Positions 57,653 to 64,000 of a stretch of DNA of 64,000 nucleotides are shown here, piece by piece. Numbering within the stretch: the first letter of the stretch is position 1; each line of letters starts with the position of its first letter. A program made the position numbers and the translations under genes. Below the pieces are notes generated by a model. It worked only from the letters and a program-made list of their open reading frames with translations, made no database searches and was not told the DNA's origin. The stretch is from Staphylococcus edaphicus (GTDB taxonomy: Bacteria > Bacillota > Bacilli > Staphylococcales > Staphylococcaceae). Where the stretch lies: contig NZ_MRZN01000004.1 in the NCBI RefSeq assembly GCF_002614725.1, positions 122,714-186,713 of the forward strand. The letters are read 5' to 3'.

Positions 57653-58570
57653 GTGAAAAAATTACTATTTATTTTAATTTGTCTGCTTTTATGTATAGTT
57701 GGCTGTAGTACTGAAGATTCAAATAAAAAGAACGATCCGGAAAATCAATCATCCGAGAAAGTATTTAAAGATGACACAGATAAAGAAGTTAAAATTCCTA
57801 AAGTCCCTAAAAGAATAGCTGTTTTACATCCAACTTATGTTGGCGCGCTTGTAAAATTTGGACATAAGCCGGTTGCTGTACCTGAATTTGTAAATAAAAA
57901 CAAAGTATTAAACGATGCCACTAAAGGTATTCAGCGTATTGATAACACGAGTGTTGAACAAGTTACTAAACAAAAACCTGACCTCATCATAACTACAATA
58001 CAAGATAAGAATATTAAAAAGTTACAAAAAGTTGCACCGACAGTTGCTTTCGATTCAGAAAAATCTACTTATAAAGATCATACTAAAAAATTAGCATCCT
58101 TAATCAACGAACAGGAAAAAGCACAACAGTGGATTAAAGATTGGGATAAGCAAATGGCTGATGACAAAAAAGAATTGACACCTTTAATCAAAGGTAAAAC
58201 CATTTCAGTATTACAACAAACACCTAAAGGTACCATGGCATTTAGTGACCATTTAGGTAGAGGAACAGAAATACTATATGATGGTTATGGTATGAAACAG
58301 CCTAAAGCACTTGAAAAAGCTACACAAGAGAAATTTGCTACACCAATAAATCCAGAAAATTTTGATGACTATATAGGCGATTTTGCAGTAATCGCTACAA
58401 ATGGAAATCAGTCTCCTGACTTTGAAAATAGAAACTACTGGAATAATCTTACTGCAGTAAAAAACAAACACGTTATAAAATTTGATGTTACAGAAACACA
58501 ATATAATGATCCACTATCCTTAGAAAAACAACGAGATATTTTTTACAATGCATTAAAATCAAAGAAATAA
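57653..58570 (+). CDS. Iron-siderophore ABC transporter substrate-binding lipoprotein
   Basis: The 305-residue protein begins at a GTG codon after AGGAG. It has a signal peptide VKKLLFILICLLLCIVGC with lipobox IVGC (Cys at 18), then a FecB/FhuD-type binding fold: KVFKDDTDKEVKIPKVPKRIAVL, VEQVTKQKPDLIITT, and a C-terminal lobe ending YNDPLSLEKQRDIFYNALKSKK. Such proteins bind ferric hydroxamate or catecholate siderophores outside the membrane. No permease or ATPase gene is adjacent, so it must use a transporter encoded elsewhere. Confidence 0.86.
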   Translation: MKKLLFILICLLLCIVGCSTEDSNKKNDPENQSSEKVFKDDTDKEVKIPKVPKRIAVLHPTYVGALVKFGHKPVAVPEFVNKNKVLNDATKGIQRIDNTSVEQVTKQKPDLIITTIQDKNIKKLQKVAPTVAFDSEKSTYKDHTKKLASLINEQEKAQQWIKDWDKQMADDKKELTPLIKGKTISVLQQTPKGTMAFSDHLGRGTEILYDGYGMKQPKALEKATQEKFATPINPENFDDYIGDFAVIATNGNQSPDFENRNYWNNLTAVKNKHVIKFDVTETQYNDPLSLEKQRDIFYNALKSKK

Positions 58571-58629
58571 TATAAATTCATCGTTTATCATTTTCTTGAG
58601 ATATGTGTATATAGATTAATAAAGTAAAA

Positions 58630-58720
58630 AGCTGCCAACAATATGATAAGCGTCCTCCAAAGTAGACATTTAAAAATGAAAAATTTGGAGGGCACTTATC
58701 AATCATTATTGTTAGCAGCT
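58630..58720 (-). terminator. Terminator hairpin interrupted by a 58-bp palindrome
   Basis: Outer arms AGCTGCCAACAATA (58630-58643) and TATTGTTAGCAGCT (58707-58720) pair with one mismatch, and T residues follow on the minus strand, as for a normal terminator of the DUF2871 gene. Its loop holds a second palindrome at 58644-58701 plus five bases (ATCAT). Confidence 0.7.
58644..58701. repeat. 58-bp MITE-like palindromic element
   Basis: Eighteen-base terminal inverted repeats TGATAAGCGTCCTCCAAA and TTTGGAGGGCACTTATCA differ at two positions, both G-T compatible in RNA. The interior reads GTAGACATTTAAAAATG. The element sits inside the loop of the terminator and has no coding capacity. Part of its interior (AAGTAGACATTTA) recurs, inverted, in the terminator at 47757-47801. 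Confidence 0.5.
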
Positions 58721-58727
58721 TTGCTAA

Positions 58728-59141
58728 TTAATCTCTTGGATCTTTTACTATTGCATTTCTTAATAAGAAAAATAACAGGATAAATCCAGCAGTTAAAATC
58801 GTATGGCCTATGCCTGCGAATCCTGCGAAAGATTCTGGAATAGGCAATCCAATTACTTGATATGTGCCTTTCGTAAACATCATACCTATTGTTGTTAATA
58901 CGCCTATGTTATAAACAATAAAGAACCAGTTAAATAAATAATAACTACTTAATTTAAATATTTTCACAACCGGTAATAGAATAAGATGCATAAACATACC
59001 TAAGATGAGTGTATGAGTGTGTACTACAACAAGTTGTGTATCTCCAGTGAAATGATGTGCTAATGTCAATTCACGATAATAAAAACCGCTTAGTAAACCT
59101 AAGACAGTATAAATTAAAAAAGCATATAATACTCTACGCAT
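58728..59141 (-). CDS. DUF2871 membrane protein
   Basis: A 137-residue protein with four transmembrane helices (about 5-24, 38-58, 67-88, 105-128). It contains GFYYRELTLAHHFTGDTQLVVVHTHTLILGM, with several conserved histidines within the first two helices, as in DUF2871. Histidine-rich helices suggest metal or haem contact, but no function is established. The ATG at 59141 follows GAGGAGG; an upstream start would overlap the ribosome site. Single gene. Confidence 0.8.
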   Translation of the reverse strand: MRRVLYAFLIYTVLGLLSGFYYRELTLAHHFTGDTQLVVVHTHTLILGMFMHLILLPVVKIFKLSSYYLFNWFFIVYNIGVLTTIGMMFTKGTYQVIGLPIPESFAGFAGIGHTILTAGFILLFFLLRNAIVKDPRD

Positions 59142-59281
59142 AAAATTATCCTCCTCAAGCATATTATATGACAATTATTTAAAAATTACAGTGACAATTC
59201 TACAAACATATATAATTGCTATGGATTACTCACTTTCATCATATAAATAATTCCTTTTTGATTTATGATATAACAACTAAC

Positions 59282-59325
59282 AAAAGACTAAGCATCCTAT
59301 TTTCCATAAGGATACTTAGTCTTTA
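59282..59325 (-). terminator. Terminator of the eltD-dhaK-dhaL-rpiB operon
   Basis: AAAGACTAAGCATCCTAT and ATAAGGATACTTAGTCTTT pair with minor mismatches. On the minus strand the hairpin comes about 35 bases after the last gene and ends in T residues. Confidence 0.75.
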
Positions 59326-59359
59326 AATTTCTATTATAATCATTTTTCATTTATTAACT

Positions 59360-59806
59360 TTATTTATTTTCATTTTCTTCAACTTCATCTATTTTATCAA
59401 CTTTACGCTGTGAGCCGCCTTCCCATCTCACATTCAGATACGCCTCAACATTTTTCTTAGCAGCTTCGATACCTATAATCTGTGCTCCCATAGTTAAAAT
59501 TTGAGCATTATTGCTTAATTGCGCGCGCTCTGCAGAATAAACATCGTGTGCTAATGCAGCACGAATGCCTTTCAATTTGTTTGCTGTAATTGCTACACCA
59601 ATACCAGTACCACAAATCAAGATACCACGTTCATTGTTCCCTTGTTGAATGCTTTTCCCAACCTCAGCAGCGACATCAGGATAATCTGTTTCTGCACATT
59701 GATGACAACCAAAATCTTCCACCACATGTCCTAATTTCTCTACATGTGTTTTGACTGCTTCTTTTAAATCATATCCATTATGGTCTGCACCAATTGCTAT
59801 TTTCAT
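59360..59806 (-). CDS. RpiB/LacAB-family sugar-phosphate isomerase
   Basis: The 148-residue protein begins MKIAIGADHNGYDLKEAVKTHVEKLGHVVEDFG and has GILICGTGIGVAITANKLKGIRAAL with the catalytic Cys, and NNAQILTMGAQIIG. This is RpiB, an aldose-ketose isomerase acting on ribose 5-phosphate and other sugar phosphates. Since rpiA supplies ribose-phosphate isomerisation, and this gene ends a kinase/dehydrogenase operon, I infer it acts on erythrulose 4-phosphate to give erythrose 4-phosphate, as EryI/DerI do. Last gene of the operon. Confidence 0.88.
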   Translation of the reverse strand: MKIAIGADHNGYDLKEAVKTHVEKLGHVVEDFGCHQCAETDYPDVAAEVGKSIQQGNNERGILICGTGIGVAITANKLKGIRAALAHDVYSAERAQLSNNAQILTMGAQIIGIEAAKKNVEAYLNVRWEGGSQRKVDKIDEVEENENK

Positions 59807-59838
59807 TAATAATTCCTCCTCGAATTTGATTTATACTT

Positions 59839-60471
59839 TTAAATAAAAGTTTTAAAAGTGTCTAACATCATATAGGCAGACATAGCACCAGGATCAACAT
59901 GGCCTTGTGAACGATAACCCAATCGCTTTGACCTACCCTTATTAGATACAATATCTTTAGTACTTTCCATGCCTTCTTTTGCCATATCTAATGCATCTTC
60001 ATATGCATCTGCAAATGACTTACTTAATTGTTGTGATTGCGTTAAAGATTTGTAAAAAGGTTCTAGTGTATCTATCATGGTTTTATCACCGATTTCTGCT
60101 TTCCCTCTATCTTTGATACCTTTACAAAAAGCAATCCAAAATTGATATAACTCATCATCATCTAATGCTGTCTTATTTTTAACAGCGACTGCACCTTTCA
60201 AATACCCTGAAGCGTATAATGGACCAACAGAGGAACCAACAGCGTCTAAGAATTGCTTGCCAACAGCCACGCTAATTTTTGAAATATCTTTTTGTGTTGT
60301 CAATTCATTATGAATTGTTTGTTTAACAGCTTGATAACCAATATCCATAGTTATACCATGATCACCATCACCTATTTTTCTATCCAATTCACAAAGTTCG
60401 TCTTTTTTACTTTCAAATAATGTGGTTAAAGCTAATATATATTCTTTAAATAATTCACTTGTTAATGTCAT
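59839..60471 (-). CDS. dhaL: DhaL-type kinase subunit (nucleotide-binding)
   Basis: A 210-residue all-helical protein with the ADP/Mg binding motif LDRKIGDGDHGITMDIG (about 25-41), ASGYLKGA and the C-terminal GRSKRLGYRSQGHVDPGAMSAYMML. DhaL holds the nucleotide and phosphorylates the substrate that DhaK binds covalently. No DhaM phosphoryl donor is encoded here, so this is either an ATP-dependent split kinase or uses a distant DhaM. AGGAGGTC precedes the ATG; twelve bases separate it from dhaK. Confidence 0.87.
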   Translation of the reverse strand: MTLTSELFKEYILALTTLFESKKDELCELDRKIGDGDHGITMDIGYQAVKQTIHNELTTQKDISKISVAVGKQFLDAVGSSVGPLYASGYLKGAVAVKNKTALDDDELYQFWIAFCKGIKDRGKAEIGDKTMIDTLEPFYKSLTQSQQLSKSFADAYEDALDMAKEGMESTKDIVSNKGRSKRLGYRSQGHVDPGAMSAYMMLDTFKTFI

Positions 60472-60483
60472 AATTACGACCTC

Positions 60484-61482
60484 CTAAATGACCTTGAAAT
60501 TTGGACAATCTATAGGATGATCTATACAAGCCTTCAATGTATCGTCTACTTTCATCAACGTGACTGAAAAACCACCCATTTCCATTGAGGTAATAAAATT
60601 TCCTATAAACGTTCGATATGGGTTGATATGATGCTCTTTCAAAATCTCATTGACTGCTTTATTAATAATATAAAGTTCCATTTGAGACGTAGCACCAAGT
60701 CCATTAATTAATACGACAACTTCGTCTTCGGCATGATATAAACCTTCTTTTAAAATATTTTGCATAATGACTTGAACTGTCTCGTTAGCCGAACGGATTG
60801 TCGTTTTTTCAATTCCAGGTTCTCCATGATGACCCAGACCAATTTCCATTTCATCATCTTCTAAATCAAAACTCGGTTTTCCAGTTTGCGGTAAATAACA
60901 TGGACTTAAACCAATACCCATCGACCGTGTATGATCATTTGCCAATTGAGCAATACGTCTAACTTCTTCTAAATCATAACCAAAATCGGCAGCAGCACCT
61001 GCAGCCTTATAGACTAATAATTCGCCAGCGATGCCTCTTCGATCATCTAACGCTTTGGAAGATGCGACATCGTCATTACCAATTACAGCTTTGGTCATAA
61101 TATCATCTTCTACCTCTGTCATTTCGCTTGCCATTTCAAAATTCATTAAATCTCCTGCGTAATTTCCGTAAATATAAAGCACGCCATGCCCTTTATCCAC
61201 CTCTCTTGTCACAGCTTGTATTGGTATTGGCGAAGGTGAAGCAAAAATGTTGCCTACCGCGACACCATCAGCCATACCCTTACCAACATAGCCTAAAAAT
61301 GCTGGTTCATGACCAGAGCCTCCACCTATTAAGATACTTACTTTTCTTTTATCATCACGTTTTTTTCCAATGAGTGCTCTTTTATGAAGTTCAGAACGTC
61401 TTATATATTCTGGATAAGCAATCAAATAACCAGCCATGAGTTCCTCAATGACATTGTCCGGGTTGTTTATCATTTTTTTCAT
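60484..61482 (-). CDS. dhaK: DhaK-type kinase subunit (ketose-binding)
   Basis: The 332-residue substrate-binding subunit has ILIGGGSGHEPAFLGYVG (about 51-68), VGNIFASPSP, YGNYAGDLMNF and IGLGHHGEPGIEK, which carries the conserved His that forms a hemiaminal with the ketone. The classical substrate is dihydroxyacetone; homologues LerK and DerK phosphorylate L- or D-erythrulose. Its position between an EltD-like dehydrogenase and RpiB makes erythrulose the likelier substrate, but sequence alone does not distinguish them. Confidence 0.87.
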   Translation of the reverse strand: MKKMINNPDNVIEELMAGYLIAYPEYIRRSELHKRALIGKKRDDKRKVSILIGGGSGHEPAFLGYVGKGMADGVAVGNIFASPSPIPIQAVTREVDKGHGVLYIYGNYAGDLMNFEMASEMTEVEDDIMTKAVIGNDDVASSKALDDRRGIAGELLVYKAAGAAADFGYDLEEVRRIAQLANDHTRSMGIGLSPCYLPQTGKPSFDLEDDEMEIGLGHHGEPGIEKTTIRSANETVQVIMQNILKEGLYHAEDEVVVLINGLGATSQMELYIINKAVNEILKEHHINPYRTFIGNFITSMEMGGFSVTLMKVDDTLKACIDHPIDCPNFKVI

Positions 61483-61525
61483 TTTATAACTCTCCTTTTA
61501 CACCATCATGTTGCAAAATATATGA

Positions 61526-62608
61526 TTATGGTACAAGAACAACTTTTAGTGATTGCTCACCTTTTTTCATCAATTCAAATCCTTCTTCAAAGTCTTTTAA
61601 AGGCAATTGATGCGTCACTACACCTTCTGTTGGAAAATCATCTTTTTGTATTCCATCTATAACTAATGGATAGCAATAAGGTCCTAAATGACTCCCCATT
61701 AGATCTAATTCCTTACGATCAGAAATAATACTCCAATCAACTGTAACAGGGTCTCCAAATACAGAGAATTCTACAAAACGTCCCAATTTTCTAATGGCAC
61801 TAAGACCTTGTTCCACTGATTTTGGATGACCTGTTGCCTCAATATAAGTATCACAACCATAACCTTCTGTCATGTCTTTAATTTCCTTAACTACATCTAC
61901 TTTTGAAGGATTCATGACAATATCAGCACCGAATGATTTAGCTAATTCTAAACGGTCATCCTTCATGTCTAATACAACTAATGTTTCAGCGCCAGCTTTT
62001 TTAGCTGCGCCAACCATTCCTAAACCCAATGTACCTGCACCAGATAAGACAACAAAATCACCTAACTTAATATTAGCGCGTTGGACAGCATGTAAACTAC
62101 ATGCATAAGGTTCTATCAAAATTGCTTTTTCCAACGCCATATTTTCTGGCACTTTGTAATTAATTGCTTCCTTCGTGAATTTCATATATTCCGCCATACC
62201 ACCGTTGACATTATTTTGAAAGCCATATAAATCATGTTTTTCGCACATCCAATATTCTCCACGCTTACAGAATCTACAGTCCCAACATGGTACGATTTGT
62301 TCTGAAATTATACGATCTCCAATATCAAAATCTGTGACATCTTCCCCTTTTTCTACAATACGTGCAATAAATTCGTGACCTGGAATCATAGGTGCTTTTA
62401 TATATGATGGTTGTGTTTCATCACCCCAAAAACTAGGTGCCCCTCCGTAAGCTTTAATATCACCAGCACATATACCGCATGCCTCAACCTTTACGATAAT
62501 TTCTTTGGGGTGTTCTATCGTTGGTGTTGCAACTGTCTCATATTTATATTCTCCGGGTGCGTAAGCTACGACTGCATTCATTGTTTCGGGATAATTTTTC
62601 TTATTCAT
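61526..62608 (-). CDS. eltD: Erythritol/L-threitol dehydrogenase-like zinc alcohol dehydrogenase
   Basis: The 360-residue medium-chain dehydrogenase has catalytic zinc residues in CGICAGDIK and PGHEF, four structural-zinc Cys in CWDCRFCKRGEYWMC (about 95-109) and NAD loop SGAGTLGLGMVGAAKKAG. From memory it closely resembles the Mycobacterium smegmatis EltD, sharing FWGDE, SEQIVPCW, CKRGxYxMC, HDLYGF, VDWSIISD and LGPYC. EltD oxidises erythritol or L-threitol to erythrulose. The ATG at 62608 follows AAAGGAG. First gene of the operon, directly downstream of a cre site. The substrate remains an inference. Confidence 0.82.
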   Translation of the reverse strand: MNKKNYPETMNAVVAYAPGEYKYETVATPTIEHPKEIIVKVEACGICAGDIKAYGGAPSFWGDETQPSYIKAPMIPGHEFIARIVEKGEDVTDFDIGDRIISEQIVPCWDCRFCKRGEYWMCEKHDLYGFQNNVNGGMAEYMKFTKEAINYKVPENMALEKAILIEPYACSLHAVQRANIKLGDFVVLSGAGTLGLGMVGAAKKAGAETLVVLDMKDDRLELAKSFGADIVMNPSKVDVVKEIKDMTEGYGCDTYIEATGHPKSVEQGLSAIRKLGRFVEFSVFGDPVTVDWSIISDRKELDLMGSHLGPYCYPLVIDGIQKDDFPTEGVVTHQLPLKDFEEGFELMKKGEQSLKVVLVP

Positions 62609-62632
62609 AATTAACCGCTCCTTTACCTGTTT

Positions 62633-62647
62633 AGAAAACGCTTTCAT
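62633..62647 (-). promoter_or_regulatory. cre site of the tetritol operon
   Basis: On the minus strand ATGAAAGCGTTTTCT matches WTGNAANCGNWNNCW at every position. It lies a few bases downstream of the predicted transcription start and 25 bases before eltD, a position that blocks elongation or initiation when CcpA binds. Confidence 0.82.
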
Positions 62648-62658
62648 CTATAGGCACA

Positions 62659-62687
62659 ATTCTAATATATTTTTTCATTTATCACAA
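62659..62687 (-). promoter_or_regulatory. eltD operon promoter
   Basis: TTGTGA, a 17-base spacer and TAGAAT on the minus strand (complement at 62682-62687 and 62659-62664) form a sigma-A-type promoter directly upstream of the cre site. Confidence 0.6.
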
Positions 62688-62690
62688 ATA

Positions 62691-62724
62691 TTTTTTCGTT
62701 TATTTTCGTTATATTTCATTTCGA
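62691..62724. promoter_or_regulatory. 10-bp phased TTTTCGTT repeats, candidate DeoR operators
   Basis: TTTTTTCGTT, TATTTTCGTT and ATATTTCATT follow each other at exact ten-base intervals (62691, 62701, 62711), then TCGATTT. One helical turn between copies suits cooperative regulator binding. They abut the -35 of eltD on one side and precede deoR on the other. Confidence 0.5.
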
Positions 62725-62783
62725 TTTATTTGTATTGATTTTATGTTAATATTAAATATGAAACTAAAGAGGATGTGATTCAC

Positions 62784-63548
62784 ATGAAAATGTATGCAGA
62801 CGAGCGTAGAGAACATATATATACGTATATCAAATCTCATAAACGAGCAACTGTAAAACAATTATCTGATTACTTGAGCGTTACTGAAGCAACAGTTAGA
62901 AGCGATTTAAGAAGATTAGAAGGTGAAAATAAATTAACACGTACGCATGGTGGCGCTAAGGTCGCAGAAAATATTGGATCTAAATTAAATTTTTCTTATC
63001 GTTTAACGCAAAAGCACGATGAGAAATATAAAATAAGCAAGGCTGCATTAAAAAAAATCAAGCCACAACAGTGCATTATGATTGATGCGAGTTCAACAAC
63101 TTATGAATTAGCAAAGCTACTTTCGGAAACTACAATGGAACTCACAATTATTACAAATGGTTTAGAAAATGCCGTTTTATTAAAAGAAAATCCACATTTA
63201 ACTGTCCTTGTTGTAGGTGGATTTGTTTCACAAGATTCAAATGCGATAACTGGTAATATCGATTCTCAAATATTAGAAATGTATCATATTGATTATTTCT
63301 TTTTATCTGCAAATGGTTTTACCTTGGAAAATGGCTTGACCGACTTTTCATTACCTGAAGTTCAATTAAAAAAACAAATGGTAAGAGAAAGTGAAAATGT
63401 CATTGCCCTTATTGATAAAAGTAAATTTGATGTATCTTCAACGCTTTCATTCGCAAAAACCTCTGATATTATTGAAGTAATTACCGATGAGAAGCCTGAA
63501 CACAAATGGCTTAAACAAGTCCCGTTCTCAGTAACTGTCGCACAATAA
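62784..63548 (+). CDS. DeoR-family regulator of the tetritol operon
   Basis: The 254-residue repressor has an N-terminal DeoR helix-turn-helix (MYADERREHIYTYIKSHKRATVKQLSDYLSVTEATVRSDLRRLEGENKLTRTHGGAK, about 3-58). The sugar-phosphate sensor domain follows, with MIDASSTTYELAKLL, ITNGLENAVLLKENPHLTVLVVGGFV and FFLSANGFTLENGLTDFSLPEVQLK. It is divergent from eltD and likely binds an erythrulose or erythrose phosphate as inducer; that ligand is inference. The ATG at 62784 is preferred over an in-frame GTG three codons earlier that lies within the ribosome site. Confidence 0.85.
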   Translation: MKMYADERREHIYTYIKSHKRATVKQLSDYLSVTEATVRSDLRRLEGENKLTRTHGGAKVAENIGSKLNFSYRLTQKHDEKYKISKAALKKIKPQQCIMIDASSTTYELAKLLSETTMELTIITNGLENAVLLKENPHLTVLVVGGFVSQDSNAITGNIDSQILEMYHIDYFFLSANGFTLENGLTDFSLPEVQLKKQMVRESENVIALIDKSKFDVSSTLSFAKTSDIIEVITDEKPEHKWLKQVPFSVTVAQ

Positions 63549-63667
63549 TAGTGATTTAATACTAAATTCATCAAAGTACTGAGGTACTATAAACTACGTA
63601 GGTATTTGAACATACAAAGTGTGTTTGTTTCATCAAATATCAAATCTACCAAAAGACCATTTTAAAT

Positions 63668-64000
63668 TTAATTCTCACATACTAATACAAAATCAAAAGA
63701 GTCCGGGACATAAACATTTCTGATTAAAGAATAAACGTCAATTTCTATTGAAATTATATAGAAATTGACGTTTTCTTTATTTTTATATAATTTTGTAGCT
63801 CGTTGAGCTACTATTTTTCTTATGTTTAGCGCCATTAAGACAAAACCAAGCTCTCGTTTAACCTTATTTATTCCTCGAACCGACATGCGATTGAAACCCA
63901 AAATAGCCTTCATAAATCCAAAAACTGGTTCTACGTCAATTTTTCTTTGACTATAGATTTTTTTAGTTTCTGGTTCTGAAAGCTTTTGGTTAACTTGAGA
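63668..64000 (-). mobile_element. IS1182-family transposase, C-terminal part (cut by window edge)
   Basis: The frame is open from the right edge to a stop at 63668: 110 codons including KIYSQRKIDVEPVFGFMKA, VRGINKVKRELGFVLMALNIRKI, the C-terminal DDE-domain end of IS1182/IS5-like transposases common in staphylococci. The last 20 residues overlap a hairpin (63733-63774, AAACGTCAATTTCTA...TAGAAATTGACGTTT), a likely element-end structure or terminator. Whether the full gene is intact cannot be judged from this window. Confidence 0.85.

Overview
The window is AT-rich (roughly one third G+C by eye), densely coded on both strands, and reads as a chromosomal segment of a coagulase-negative Staphylococcus. 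The evidence is gene content that I recognise as staphylococcal: tcaR-tcaA-tcaB, hssRS with hrtBA, spdC/lyrA, a neighbouring mqo and lctP, and an IruO-like reductase. From memory the gene order largely follows the corresponding S. aureus region. Ribulokinase, isolated wall-glycan genes and a tetritol-type catabolic cluster look more like the S. saprophyticus/xylosus/equorum group. I cannot fix the species. There are no rRNA or tRNA genes, CRISPR arrays or prophage; the only mobile-element gene is an IS1182-family transposase fragment cut by the right edge.

Layout. 1-6.4 kb: an SRPBCC protein cut by the left edge, an NhaC-family transporter under a SAM (S-box) riboswitch, a flavin reductase, a stress-type SDR, and a coupled M20 amidohydrolase/SulP transporter pair. 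6.5-11.4 kb: histidine degradation (hutU-hutI, divergent hutR, convergent hutG whose terminator lies inside hutR). 11.7-22.2 kb: spdC, rpiA, a MOSC protein, galM, a NatAB-type ABC exporter, araB, a DUF805 protein and a 3-methyladenine glycosylase. 22.3-32.1 kb: a second NhaC antiporter, a PadR/DUF1700/DUF4097 operon, gltS with a cre site, type 2 IPP isomerase, CorA, a thioesterase pair, an alpha/beta hydrolase lacking its serine nucleophile, and a membrane protein.

32.2-39.2 kb is a drug and cell-wall stress block: EmrB/EmrA-like pump with a divergent TetR, then tcaB, tcaA and tcaR. 39.4-44.5 kb: a YdcF protein and the haem-toxicity module hrtBA/hssRS, with a recognisable HssR direct repeat. 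44.7-51.4 kb: mqo, lctP (perfect Rex-type operator) and two isolated glycan/teichoic-type transferases. 51.5-59.1 kb: a low-complexity lipoprotein, two GNAT acetyltransferases, a YhdH reductase, a sugar porter with a cre site, and an iruO-like reductase divergent from a siderophore-binding lipoprotein around one Fur box. 59.4-63.5 kb: an EltD-like dehydrogenase, DhaK, DhaL and RpiB operon with a cre site, divergent from a DeoR regulator. This is best read as catabolism of a tetritol (erythritol or threitol) to erythrose 4-phosphate and is the most interesting system here.

Regulation is unusually legible. I could locate an S-box, three consensus cre sites, Rex, HssR and Fur sites, candidate LysR, PadR and TetR palindromes, 10-bp phased repeats before the DeoR gene, and many intrinsic terminators between convergent genes.
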